Of a DNA stretch of 43,633 bases, positions 1-7,670 are shown in pieces. Positions within the stretch are counted from its first letter, which is position 1. Each line of letters opens with the position of its first letter. The notes below the pieces were generated by a model. It ran no database searches. It was not told where the DNA came from and worked only from the letters and a program-made list of their open reading frames with translations. The position numbers and the translations under genes were made by a program. Source of the stretch: DATFYP01 sp035626235 (lineage in GTDB: Archaea; Thermoproteota; Nitrososphaeria; Nitrososphaerales; Gagatemarchaeaceae); assembly GCA_035626235.1 (NCBI GenBank), contig DASPOB010000071.1, positions 1-43,633 of the forward strand. Reading direction: 5' to 3'.

Positions 1-627
1 GCCTCCAAGGAACGGGTATTTGCTGTTGCTCGCCCACCCTGCCAGGAGAACAATTAGTGGCGAGAATCCCAATATCGCAAATACGAGTATCGCCCCGACC
101 GTTGGATTCGCAATGTAAGTCGTAGGCGAAAGCGGGACAAGCGCGATTAGAGCGCCCGCAACTGCCATCAGCGCGAATGGGATTGCAACGAAGGTGGCGC
201 GGTCGACTCCGTTTGGAATTACCATTTCTTTGAACAGGAGCTTGAAGAAGTCCGCGAAGTTCTGCAGTATTCCTTCGACCTTCCCTGCATACATCGGACC
301 CGTCCTGAGTTGGATCTTCGCGGTGAATTTCCTTTCGACCCAGCCCATGAAGATCGTGCTGTAGACTGCGACGAATGTAAATCCGGGGAACGTCGTGAGG
401 GCGAAGAGTGTCTTGAAGGGCTCCGTAGAGAGGAGCTTGAGCAGGAAAGCCGGGAAGTCTTCGAGCTTCACCGTAGCTAGGGCGAAGGGGTTGATCGGGA
501 ATTTGAGGACCGTGCCCAGCATATAGTACGTCGGGATCGCAATCAGAACGGCCAGCAGGACGACCCAGAAGACGACCTTCAGGATTCTCTTGATGAAGTC
601 CTCAAAACTTGTAATCGGCTTCGACAT
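1..627 (-). CDS. nuoH: NADH-quinone oxidoreductase (complex I) subunit H, N-terminal part
   Basis: Translating the minus strand from the ATG at 627 gives 209 residues without a stop up to the window edge, so the C-terminal part lies outside. NuoH is the membrane subunit next to the quinone site of complex I or an F420H2/ferredoxin-type relative. A hydrophobic segment lies at about residues 17-38. It is followed by the family signature around WVERKFTAKIQLRTGP and later GWASNSKYPFLGG, both hallmarks of NuoH. No other complex I gene lies inside the window, so the electron donor cannot be judged. The start is the only ATG at the head of the frame, and a TATA-like TTATAAAG lies upstream near 669-676. 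Confidence 0.9.
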   Translation of the reverse strand, partial: MSKPITSFEDFIKRILKVVFWVVLLAVLIAIPTYYMLGTVLKFPINPFALATVKLEDFPAFLLKLLSTEPFKTLFALTTFPGFTFVAVYSTIFMGWVERKFTAKIQLRTGPMYAGKVEGILQNFADFFKLLFKEMVIPNGVDRATFVAIPFALMAVAGALIALVPLSPTTYIANPTVGAILVFAILGFSPLIVLLAGWASNSKYPFLGG

Positions 628-723
628 CGCTGCTGTGCTAACCTGAATCGGTGCGGTTTCGCTGACATGTTATAAAGATAAGCGGAATTAGGGTCAAATG
701 AGACGCGACGCACCTGGGGTGTG

Positions 724-1020
724 CTAGAGTATCTCGATTGAGCTTTCGGAGAAGCCCTGCTGAATGAGCATCTTGGCGGCGCTCTCACGGTGATCACCCT
801 GAAGTATCATGATCCCGTCCTTTACTGTCCCACCGGTCGCCAGGCCGCGCTTCATCTTCGTGTTCAACTCGTGCATGTCCTTGTCGCTCATCTTCAGCCC
901 TTCTATGACGGTGGTCGGTTTCCCAAACCGTCTCATTTCCATGCGAATCTTTACGCGCGCTTCCTCGCGGTCCAGTTCCTTGAGGATGTCCTCGAATCCT
1001 TCGTCTAGGTCTTTGCTCAC
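724..1020 (-). CDS. Translation initiation factor aIF1 (SUI1 family)
   Basis: A 98-residue protein of the SUI1/eIF1 family, which binds the small ribosomal subunit near the P site and enforces correct start-codon choice. The conserved core is visible as KIRMEMRRFGKPTTVIEGL (about 24-42) followed by LATGGTVKDGIMILQGDHRE. The second stretch matches the family's GTVKDG and LQGDHR motifs. The gene starts with GTG at 1020. A TATA-like CTTATTAGCTT (minus strand, about 1047-1057) lies close enough for a short or absent leader. It may be relevant that this lineage appears to tolerate unusual start codons elsewhere in the window. Confidence 0.95.
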   Translation of the reverse strand: MSKDLDEGFEDILKELDREEARVKIRMEMRRFGKPTTVIEGLKMSDKDMHELNTKMKRGLATGGTVKDGIMILQGDHRESAAKMLIQQGFSESSIEIL

Positions 1021-1184
1021 TGTCTAACTCCGACCGGAGCGGCCGAAGCTAATAAGTATGATGGACATAGGCTCTGTTGTCGGAATTCTGCCGGAAGGTT
1101 CACCCCGAACATGGCCCGTTCGTCCGAGGCACCGGGCGATGATGAACACGCATTCTCTCACCGGATTCTAGAATCTGCGATTGC

Positions 1185-1190
1185 TTAAAG
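1185..1190 (+). promoter_or_regulatory. TATA-like element of tRNA-Met
   Basis: TTAAAG lies 28-33 bases ahead of the first base of the mature tRNA at 1218. This is the spacing expected for an archaeal TATA box with transcription starting at or just before the tRNA. It is the only AT-rich element close to the gene. Confidence 0.5.
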
Positions 1191-1232
1191 CCAGCAACTT
1201 CCGAGCCACTGAAAGGTGGGCCCGTAGCTCAG

Positions 1233-1247
1233 TGCTTACGCGAGCAG
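1233..1247 (+). other. Noncanonical D-loop intron in tRNA-Met
   Basis: Removing TGCTTACGCGAGCAG restores a normal D loop AGTTCGGTCA containing the invariant GG. The exon strand GCTC (1227-1230) pairs with GAGC (1242-1245) at the 3' end of the intron. This leaves two three-base bulges (AG^T and AG^T), an archaeal bulge-helix-bulge in which both cuts fall between the second and third bulge bases. A repeated CAGT makes the exact boundary ambiguous by up to four bases. Confidence 0.8.
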
Positions 1248-1271
1248 TTCGGTCAGAGCGACCGGCTCATA

Positions 1272-1286
1272 AGCAAGACCGGAGAC
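1272..1286 (+). other. Canonical 37/38 intron in tRNA-Met
   Basis: The intron AGCAAGACCGGAGAC interrupts the anticodon loop after A37. Exon CTC (1266-1268) pairs with intron GAG (1282-1284), with bulges TA^A and AC^A. This is a slightly relaxed bulge-helix-bulge with three clear base pairs instead of four. Its removal gives a standard seven-base anticodon loop closed by ACCGG/CCGGT. Confidence 0.85.
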
Positions 1287-1436
1287 ACCGGTCGGTCCCC
1301 AGTTCAAATCCGGGCGGGCCCACTTGAGAATCACAAAAGATGAGGGCCAGCTTGCGGCAGTGCCATCCGCCTTTGCAGACGGCCGAATCGATATTGATAT
1401 ATTTCGATAGTTGTCGGAGCATAGCTTGACCTCTCC

Positions 1437-3398
1437 TTGGGAAGACCCTATCCCCTAGAATCTCTCCTTTCGGCTCGGAGTCTTATGGCGCCGGTCATTG
1501 TAGGCGACCATGTTTACTTCCTGAGCGACACGAGCGGGCGAATCAGCCTCTATAGGATGCGCAAAGAGGGCGGAATGCCTGAGGGGCTCCTCCCCCCGGA
1601 TATCGCTCTGCAGAACCCTCACCTGATGATAGGAGAGTCGTTCGTGGTCTTTCCAGGCTTGAAGAAGGTCCTCGTCATGATTGACAACAACGGGGACGAG
1701 AACTACCAGGCCTGCATGATACCAATCGACGGAGGAATTCCCCAGAACATCTTCGGTGAAAGATATGCCGGCCATCAGCTAGGGTGCGTGAAGAGGGACA
1801 TCAACAGCTCAACTGCATACTTCTGGCATGACGACAGGAAAACGCCGAACATAGAATCGATAAAGGTCGACCTGAAGACGATGAAGGAGACCACCCTAGG
1901 CACAAGCAAGTATGGGAACTACGCCGCGGGAGCGAACGAGAACAACACAAAGGTCGTTCTTATCGACTCGTACACGGCGGCGGACAACGTTCTGTTCCTG
2001 TGGACCAAGGAGGCCGGCAGGCGCGAGCTTCTCTTCGGCACTCCGATTGAAGAGAGGCAGACCGGCAAGGACTATCCCCCCTCTGGAATCATGACGTGCA
2101 ACTTCACCGAAGACGAGCGAGGCCTCCTCGTCAGAACAACCCTCTTCGACGACGAAGGGTCTCTAGCATACCTTCCTCTCGACAGCCCTTCCAAGTTGGA
2201 ACGGGTTCAGGTCTCTGGAACCAGGCACAGGGGGAAGGGGGAGCTGGAAGACGTGAAGAGTCTGGAGAAGGACCGATATTATCTCAGCTACAACATCGAC
2301 GGATGCAGTTTTGTCTACGAAGGCAGACTGGTCGGAGGAAGAGGTGGGAAACGGCATAGGTTTGTCGTCGAGAATTGCATCGTGGGAAAGGAGCCGTTGT
2401 CAAACGGCGTGCTTCTCGGGCTGGAGCCATGGACGGCTTCGAAGGGGAAGCGAATGCGGCGAGAACGCGGATACGTCACGTCGTTCACTACGGCCATCAC
2501 CCCTTCGCAAATCTACGTCTCGACGGTGGGGCGGGAGCCAAGGTACACCAGGCTCTCGAACGAAAGAGTGCTCGGAATACCGGCGGAATGTCTCTCGTCG
2601 GGGGAGGACGCGAGCTACACAAGCTTCGACGGACTTAGAGTCAGCGCCAGGATATACTTCCCCGCCACCGCCCTCGGCATTCAGGCACCGTACCCGCTAG
2701 TACTCTACGTCCACGGGGGTCCGCAGGGGCAGGAGAGGCCCGACTTTACCTGGTTCTCCATGCCTCTTATTCAGTATCTCACGCTCAACGGTTTCGCGGT
2801 GTTCGTGCCGAACGTCAGAGGGAGCACCGGCTACGGGCAGAAGTTCATGAAGATGGTTGACCACGACTGGGGAGGGAAGGACCGTCTGGACCTCGTGGAG
2901 GGCTTGAAGATGCTGGAAGCCAAGGAGCCAAGGGTCGACTCTTCTAATCGCGGCGTAATCGGAAGGTCTTACGGGGGGTACATGACTCTTACCCTCGCCT
3001 CGAGGCATCCAGACCTCTGGAAGGCAGCCGTCGACATGTTCGGTCCGTACAACCTGTTCACCTTTCTAGAGAGGCTGCCGGAGACATGGAGGACGTACTT
3101 TTACCTCTCTGTGGGCCATCCTGATAAGGACAAGAAGTTCCTCGCCGAAAGGTCGCCTTCGACCTACATCGACAATGTGAAGTGCGCCATGATGATGATT
3201 CAGGGAAGGAACGACCCCAGAGTGGTCGAGAAGGAGACCGCGGATGTCGTTGCGCGGTTGCGGTCGAAGAAGCTGCCGGTGGAGTACCTCGTCTTCGAAG
3301 ACGAGGGGCACGACGTAATCAAGTTCAAGAATCGAGTGGTCTGCTACACGAAGATCACCGACTTCTTTGCAGCCCACCTCAAGAAAGACTCCGCATAG
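1437..3398 (+). CDS. S9-family serine peptidase (acylaminoacyl/prolyl oligopeptidase type)
   Basis: A 653-residue cytosolic peptidase: an N-terminal beta-propeller (about 1-390) followed by an alpha/beta-hydrolase domain. The family removes dipeptides or acylated residues from short peptides. The catalytic triad is visible: Ser511 in GRSYGGYM, Asp593 in GRNDPRV and His625 in DEGHD. The oxyanion region is YVHGGPQG. I see no signal peptide. The frame opens with TTG at 1437, and an ATATATTT element at about 1395-1402 places a leaderless start there. The next in-frame ATG (1485) would cut into the LLSARS motif typical of these enzymes. It appears to be a single-gene transcript. Confidence 0.92.
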   Translation: MGRPYPLESLLSARSLMAPVIVGDHVYFLSDTSGRISLYRMRKEGGMPEGLLPPDIALQNPHLMIGESFVVFPGLKKVLVMIDNNGDENYQACMIPIDGGIPQNIFGERYAGHQLGCVKRDINSSTAYFWHDDRKTPNIESIKVDLKTMKETTLGTSKYGNYAAGANENNTKVVLIDSYTAADNVLFLWTKEAGRRELLFGTPIEERQTGKDYPPSGIMTCNFTEDERGLLVRTTLFDDEGSLAYLPLDSPSKLERVQVSGTRHRGKGELEDVKSLEKDRYYLSYNIDGCSFVYEGRLVGGRGGKRHRFVVENCIVGKEPLSNGVLLGLEPWTASKGKRMRRERGYVTSFTTAITPSQIYVSTVGREPRYTRLSNERVLGIPAECLSSGEDASYTSFDGLRVSARIYFPATALGIQAPYPLVLYVHGGPQGQERPDFTWFSMPLIQYLTLNGFAVFVPNVRGSTGYGQKFMKMVDHDWGGKDRLDLVEGLKMLEAKEPRVDSSNRGVIGRSYGGYMTLTLASRHPDLWKAAVDMFGPYNLFTFLERLPETWRTYFYLSVGHPDKDKKFLAERSPSTYIDNVKCAMMMIQGRNDPRVVEKETADVVARLRSKKLPVEYLVFEDEGHDVIKFKNRVVCYTKITDFFAAHLKKDSA

Positions 3399-3506
3399 GA
3401 ATTCTGTCCCCGAAGTCTTAGTCGAGCTAACCAGGGGCACACGCGCGTGCCAGGGGGCTTGATTTCTGACCACCCCTTAAAAGCCAGGACAGCCTCTTTA
3501 TCCAGC

Positions 3507-4445
3507 ATGAAATTCGGACTGCAGCATCCGAACTACTCGTTCGACGGAGAGGGGCGGAAGGTCTTCGAGACAATTGCAGCGAGGGCCCGCGCCGCGGAGG
3601 GGTACGGCTTTGACAGCTTTTGGGTAATGGACCACTTGTTCCAGATCCCGAGTGTCGGAAAAATGGAGGAGCCGATGCTCGAGGGATGGACCGTCGTCTC
3701 GTCGCTCATCGGAGTGACGAACAAGATAAGGCTCGGTACGCTAGTCACCGGCAACATATACCGGAATCCTGCCCTGCTAGCCAAAATGGGCGCCACAGTG
3801 GACGTGCTGAGCGGTGGAAGGCTGTTCATGGGGGTGGGAGCAGGGTGGTTCGAGAAGGAAGCGGAGGCCTATGGCATCCCGCACTTCGACATTCCAGGGA
3901 GGCTGAGAAGACTGGGGGAAGCGCTGCAAATCATAAGAGGAATGTGGTCAAGCGATGGTTTCACCTTCGAAGGGAGGTATTACCAAGTGAACAACGCGAT
4001 GTGCGTGCCGAAGCCCGTGCAGAAGCCGCACCCTCCAATCCTGATAGGGGGAGGCGGGGAAAGAGTGACGTTGAAGCTGGTGGCCAAGTATGGGGACGCG
4101 TGTAACCTCTTCGGGAGCGTAGAAACTGTCACCAAGAAGCTCGGAGTGCTTAGGGACCACTGCAAGGCGGTCGGGCGGGACTTCGACGACATACTGAAGA
4201 CAAAGCTCGGCCACCTCGTGATTGCACGAGATGACCAGCAGGCCCGCGCAATGGCCGAGGGAGAGGGCATTCCCCCCGACCGGCTGGAGGGCTATGCAAT
4301 CTGCGGCTCTCCCGAAAGCGTCAGGAAAAAGATAGGCGAGTTCGCCGACGCGGGAATAGAATACCTGATGCTCAACGTCAGCGCAGGCAGAGAGGAGGAG
4401 ATGCTCAAGCTCTTTGCTGACGAGGTCATCCAATCGTTTCTCTGA
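3507..4445 (+). CDS. LLM-class F420/flavin-dependent oxidoreductase
   Basis: A 312-residue protein of the luciferase-like monooxygenase superfamily, TIM-barrel enzymes using F420 or FMN. Visible features are the opening strand KFGLQHPNYSF, FDSFWVMDH, IRLGTLVTGN, the segment LSGGRLFMGVGAGW with the following acidic EKEAEAYGI, and PHPPILIGGGGE near residue 177. These fit the F420-dependent subgroup of archaea and actinobacteria. The substrate cannot be deduced. The ATG at 3507 is chosen because a TTAAAA element (3477-3482) lies 25-30 bases upstream, implying a leaderless transcript. An in-frame extension to 3447 would read through that element. Confidence 0.9.
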   Translation: MKFGLQHPNYSFDGEGRKVFETIAARARAAEGYGFDSFWVMDHLFQIPSVGKMEEPMLEGWTVVSSLIGVTNKIRLGTLVTGNIYRNPALLAKMGATVDVLSGGRLFMGVGAGWFEKEAEAYGIPHFDIPGRLRRLGEALQIIRGMWSSDGFTFEGRYYQVNNAMCVPKPVQKPHPPILIGGGGERVTLKLVAKYGDACNLFGSVETVTKKLGVLRDHCKAVGRDFDDILKTKLGHLVIARDDQQARAMAEGEGIPPDRLEGYAICGSPESVRKKIGEFADAGIEYLMLNVSAGREEEMLKLFADEVIQSFL

Positions 4446-4548
4446 GGCAACAACTTCACCCCACGCGCCACGGCAGCGCTCCGGAGTGAGTCGACGCTTC
4501 GAGACCCAGCGGGAACTGTTTAACTATCAATGGTCGCCATAGCAAGCT

Positions 4549-4947
4549 GTGCAATCTGGAACTGTTACTGCACAGATGAAGGGCGGACGCGCAGACGCCG
4601 ACCTCGCGAATAAGACAGGAGGCAGGGTCAGGATCTCACAGTCCAGTGCCCAAGACGGGACTGCAATCACAGTGACGATTACAGCATACGGCGCGGAGCC
4701 CCCGAACCGGTGGGGGAAGCGCTCCAAGCTGAACTCGCCTTCGTACTTCGAAGTGACAATCGTGGGAATCTCTGACGGCTCAGCCAGCGTCAGCCTCACA
4801 AACAATTCCGGGAAACCTCCGACGACGATGCAGTACATGAAGAACGGCGATTGGGTTAGCGTGACGGGGGTCAGCACATCCGGCAACACCATCACCGGGG
4901 GGATACCTGTCATTGACCTGCATTCTCCGATTGTTATCGGGACGTAG
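4549..4947 (+). CDS. Small hypothetical beta-rich protein
   Basis: A 132-residue protein that I do not recognise. It is rich in Ser, Thr, Gly and short beta-strand-like stretches (TAITVTITAYG, SYFEVTIVG, GSASVSLTNNSG). It has no signal peptide, cysteine pair or membrane segment. The second half (about 60-125) resembles an Ig-like or OB-like sandwich in pattern only. The GTG start at 4549 is supported by a TGTTTAAC element at about 4517-4524, 26-30 bases upstream, consistent with leaderless expression. It ends about 110 bases ahead of the cyclase gene on the same strand, but that gene has its own TATA element. No function is assigned. Confidence 0.6.
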   Translation: MQSGTVTAQMKGGRADADLANKTGGRVRISQSSAQDGTAITVTITAYGAEPPNRWGKRSKLNSPSYFEVTIVGISDGSASVSLTNNSGKPPTTMQYMKNGDWVSVTGVSTSGNTITGGIPVIDLHSPIVIGT

Positions 4948-5059
4948 CCCCTACCCTCTGAAATTCCCAAATCTCAGTCCTTCGGACTGCTCGAACCAGG
5001 CTCGTTTCCCCACCGAGAAGGGTTTTATTTGGAGACGCACCCGATAGCGAGCAAGCGAA

Positions 5060-6991
5060 TTGGCTGAAGCGAACCGGAGGCTCGCTGCCATCATGTTCAC
5101 GGACATCGTCGGATACACGGCGATGTCCCAGGAGAACGAGTCTGAGGCTCTCGACGCCCTGAGGAGGCACAGAGACCTGATTCGGCCGATGATAGTCGGC
5201 CACGGGGGCAGGGAGGTAAAGACGCTGGGAGACGGCTTCTTGGTTGAATTCGCCAGTGCCCTCGCCGCGACGCAGTGCGCTGCCGACATCGAGGACATTC
5301 TGCAGCGATACAACAGAGGCAAGACGAAGGCCCTGCGTGTGAGAATCGGGATTCATGTGGGGGACGTGGTCCGCGAGGATGAAGATGTCTACGGCGACAC
5401 GGTGAACATAGCTTCGCGAATCGTGGATCTCGCCAGGGAAGGCGGTACGTGCATCTCACAGCAGGTCTACGACCAAGTCAGGAACAAAGTACCGTTTCGA
5501 TTCATCAGGCTCGAGGCTCCGCAAATGAAGAACATCTCGGTTCCGATTGACGTCTACAGGATGGAACCATCCATCGTAAGGGGCGAAGCAGAACAGGTCC
5601 AGAAGAGGGAGGCGAGGAGTCTCGCAGTGCTTCCGTTTGCGAACATGAGCCCAGACCCAGCTGACGAATATTTCGCCGACGGAATGACAGAAGAGGTGAT
5701 CTCTACGATCTCGAGAGTCGACCAGATCGGCGTAATCTCCAGGACATCGGTAATGCAATACAAGAAGACTCCCAAGCCTGTCAGGGAGGTGTCCAAGGAA
5801 CTTGGCGTCGGAACCGTCCTCGAGGGTAGCGTCCGCAAGGCAGGCAATAAGGTCAGGATCACGGTACAGCTGATCGACGCCACGCGGGACCGGCACATGT
5901 GGTCGGAAAGCTATGACAGGGCGCTCGAGGACATCTTCGACATCCAGAGCGACATCGCCAGGCAGGTTGTGGAAGCATTGAAGGTCCGGATTCTCCCTCA
6001 CGTTAGCGAGAAGTTGGAGACAAGGCCCACGAAGAGCACGGAGGCCTACACTTTGTACCTCAAAGGGCGCTACAACTGGAACAGAAGAGGGCTGGAAGAC
6101 GTCAGAAGGGCGGCTGGCTATTTCAGAGAGGCGGTCAAGACTGATCCCGGGTTCGCACTCGGATACGTGGGGATAGGGGACTGTTGCAGGACCCTTATCA
6201 CGAATTGGGGGATCGACCCCGAAGAGAACGACAAGGAAGCCAAGGTGATGGTTACGAAGGCGTTGGAGCTAGATCCGAGCCTCGCTGAGGCTCACGCGAC
6301 CCAGGGACTGGCCTCTTTCAGCGACTGCGACCTCAGAAGGGCGGAGGAGGAATTCGAGAGGGCGACTCAGCTGAAGCCCAGCTATGCGACTGCCCATCAG
6401 TGGTACTCCCAACTTCTGATGGCCGAAACGCGCTGGGAAGAGGCACTTTCTCACATCGAGAAGGCGGTGGAACTCGACCCCTTCTCGCAGGTGACCAACC
6501 TCATTCACATATTCTTCTACGAGGCGAAAAGGGACTACAGATCAGGGCTGGCCCTTGCCCAGCGGGCCGCCGAATTGAATCCCGACGACCCTTCCCTGCG
6601 CATGGAGCTGGCGTGGTTCTACGGCAAGCTGAAGATGTTCCGTGAAGCCCGGTCCGAAGCGATGAGGGGATCAGAGCTCGCAAAGGGCGCATTCCCCCTC
6701 GCGGAGACGGGGGCAAGGGCCATCCTCGCATATCTGGAGGGCAGCAGCCGCGAAGTGAAGATACTTCTGCCCGAGCTGAAGGCTCACATAGGAGAAACTT
6801 TCACGGCAGTCCGTTTCATTGCCGACCTCCACTTCTACTTGGGAGAGAAGGACGAAGGCTTCGAGTGGCTGGAGCGATGCTACAGGCGAAAGGAGTTCGA
6901 CCTTTTCTATATCAAGAGCAACGAGTTCCTCGACGGAGTGCGCTCCGACCCCAGGTACGTTGCCTTCCTGGGCAAACTGGGACTTGGCTAG
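5060..6991 (+). CDS. Class III adenylate/guanylate cyclase with TolB-like and TPR regions (paralog 1)
   Basis: A 643-residue soluble protein in three parts. Residues 1-165 are a class III cyclase homology domain with all expected residues: metal-binding Asp15 (FTDIVGY) and Asp58 (TLGDGF), Lys54, Asp113 before Asn116, and Arg120 (GDTVNIASR). It should therefore be active, making cAMP or cGMP. Residues 186-310 are a TolB/FlgO-like domain (LAVLPFANMS, FADGMTEEVIS, VLEGSVRKAG). Residues 325-640 are TPR-like helical repeats. No membrane helix is seen. The TTG start follows a TTTTATTT element at 5021-5028. The two related genes at the end of the window share the architecture. The architecture is more typical of soil bacteria, so ancient transfer is possible. 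Confidence 0.88.
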   Translation: MAEANRRLAAIMFTDIVGYTAMSQENESEALDALRRHRDLIRPMIVGHGGREVKTLGDGFLVEFASALAATQCAADIEDILQRYNRGKTKALRVRIGIHVGDVVREDEDVYGDTVNIASRIVDLAREGGTCISQQVYDQVRNKVPFRFIRLEAPQMKNISVPIDVYRMEPSIVRGEAEQVQKREARSLAVLPFANMSPDPADEYFADGMTEEVISTISRVDQIGVISRTSVMQYKKTPKPVREVSKELGVGTVLEGSVRKAGNKVRITVQLIDATRDRHMWSESYDRALEDIFDIQSDIARQVVEALKVRILPHVSEKLETRPTKSTEAYTLYLKGRYNWNRRGLEDVRRAAGYFREAVKTDPGFALGYVGIGDCCRTLITNWGIDPEENDKEAKVMVTKALELDPSLAEAHATQGLASFSDCDLRRAEEEFERATQLKPSYATAHQWYSQLLMAETRWEEALSHIEKAVELDPFSQVTNLIHIFFYEAKRDYRSGLALAQRAAELNPDDPSLRMELAWFYGKLKMFREARSEAMRGSELAKGAFPLAETGARAILAYLEGSSREVKILLPELKAHIGETFTAVRFIADLHFYLGEKDEGFEWLERCYRRKEFDLFYIKSNEFLDGVRSDPRYVAFLGKLGLG

Positions 6992-6996
6992 CCGAT

Positions 6997-7461
6997 TCAC
7001 CCGGTTTCCTGCGGGAGAGCGTCACTTCTCCCGTGGTCCCAGCCCGGGAAGCGGCTGAAATGCTCGTGCACGATCTTCCAATCCTGTCGCACCCTGCAAA
7101 GGACCATCGTCACCCTGTCTTTCGAACCAACGGGGGAGCCCTCGAAGGAGTAGTCGTTCACGAATATTCCCCTGTACGTCAGGTAGAAGGTGGCGACGGC
7201 CACGTCTTCAAAGAGGTCCACTTTGAGCTCATCGACCTGGTACGTGTAATCGGAGATGTTCGCAAAGGCGGCTTGCTCGTGAATGAATGCCTCATCGGCG
7301 TTCTGCCTTGTGAAAGGGGGGTTTTCGTCGAACTTCGTGAAGGATTCCTTGGAATGGAAGCCAGCCAGGGACGCCAGGTCCTTGTTCTTCCCAGCCTCGA
7401 AGAAGGCGTAGATGACGGCCTCGACGTGCTTTTTCTCGTCTGCCTGGGGCGGGAACGCCAA
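6997..7461 (-). CDS. SnoaL-like/NTF2-fold protein
   Basis: A 154-residue protein with the NTF2-like alpha+beta pattern of SnoaL/DUF4440 proteins. It has an N-terminal helix (VEAVIYAFFEAGKNKDLASL), a middle loop with a phenylalanine-rich stretch, then paired strands ending in RVRQDWKIVHEHFSRFP. The last motif, W-K-I-V-H-x-H-x-S, is the usual final strand of the family. Members bind or isomerise small hydrophobic ligands, so the specific role is unknown. The TTG at 7461 is chosen because a TTTAAG-like TATA on this strand (about 7485-7491) lies 25-30 bases upstream. It converges on the cyclase gene with only five bases between their stop codons. Confidence 0.75.
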   Translation of the reverse strand: MAFPPQADEKKHVEAVIYAFFEAGKNKDLASLAGFHSKESFTKFDENPPFTRQNADEAFIHEQAAFANISDYTYQVDELKVDLFEDVAVATFYLTYRGIFVNDYSFEGSPVGSKDRVTMVLCRVRQDWKIVHEHFSRFPGWDHGRSDALPQETG

Positions 7462-7537
7462 TGGCCGGGCGATTCATTGCTCGCAATTTAAGCTAACCAA
7501 CAACGTTTTTCTGCTCAACGCACAACCGAGCGCCCGC

Positions 7538-7636
7538 GGCGTCGTAGCTCAGAGGTTGAATCGCAACAATCGGGCAGCATGGTAGAGCAGCAGGCTGTTA
7601 ACCTGTTGGTCTTCGGTTCAAATCCGAACGACGCCG
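7538..7636 (+). tRNA. tRNA-Asn (GTT) with a D-loop intron
   Basis: Acceptor arms GGCGTCG (7538-7544) and CGACGCC (7629-7635) pair fully, and the discriminator is G7636. The D stem is GCTC/GAGC (7547-7550, 7585-7588). The anticodon stem GCAGG/CCTGT carries loop CTGTTAA with anticodon GTT at 7597-7599. The T arm is TTCGG-TTCAAAT-CCGAA. The D loop carries a 25-base insertion. Removing it gives AGCATGGTA with the invariant GG and a 74-base mature tRNA. There is no intron in the anticodon loop and no encoded CCA. Confidence 0.93.
7553..7577 (+). other. Noncanonical D-loop intron in tRNA-Asn
   Basis: The 25-base intron sits at the same place as the D-loop intron of tRNA-Met, after the AG that follows GCTC. 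Exon GCTC (7547-7550) pairs with GGGC (7572-7575) near the intron end, including one G-U pair. The bulges are AG^A and AG^C. Inside the intron, GGTT and AATC extend the fold. This satisfies a bulge-helix-bulge for the splicing endonuclease. Repeated CAG leaves the boundary ambiguous by about three bases. Confidence 0.82.
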
Positions 7637-7670
7637 CCTCTTAGAAGAAGGCCCATCGGGCCCGGCGTCT

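Larger units (their letters stand above)
1218..1322 (+). tRNA. Elongator tRNA-Met (CAT) with two introns
   Basis: Acceptor arms GGGCCCG (1218-1224) and CGGGCCC (1315-1321) pair fully, and the discriminator base is A1322. The D stem is GCTC/GAGC (1227-1230, 1256-1259). The anticodon stem ACCGG/CCGGT (1261-1265, 1288-1292) carries loop CTCATAA with anticodon CAT. The T loop is TTCAAAT, and the T stem has one A-C mismatch. The acceptor and anticodon arms fit an archaeal elongator Met tRNA rather than an initiator. Two insertions must be removed: 15 bases in the D loop and 15 bases at the canonical 37/38 site. The mature tRNA is then 75 bases. CCA is not encoded. Confidence 0.92.

Noticed and set aside
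1138..1212. A possible C/D-box sRNA (ATGATGA box and CTGA about 65 bases later)
   Set aside because: No internal D' and C' boxes and no terminal stem were found, and the stretch contains the tRNA-Met TATA element.
1231..1245. Reading the first GAGC in tRNA-Met as the D-stem partner with no D-loop intron
   Set aside because: That D loop would lack the invariant GG and would leave 14 unexplained bases before the anticodon stem.
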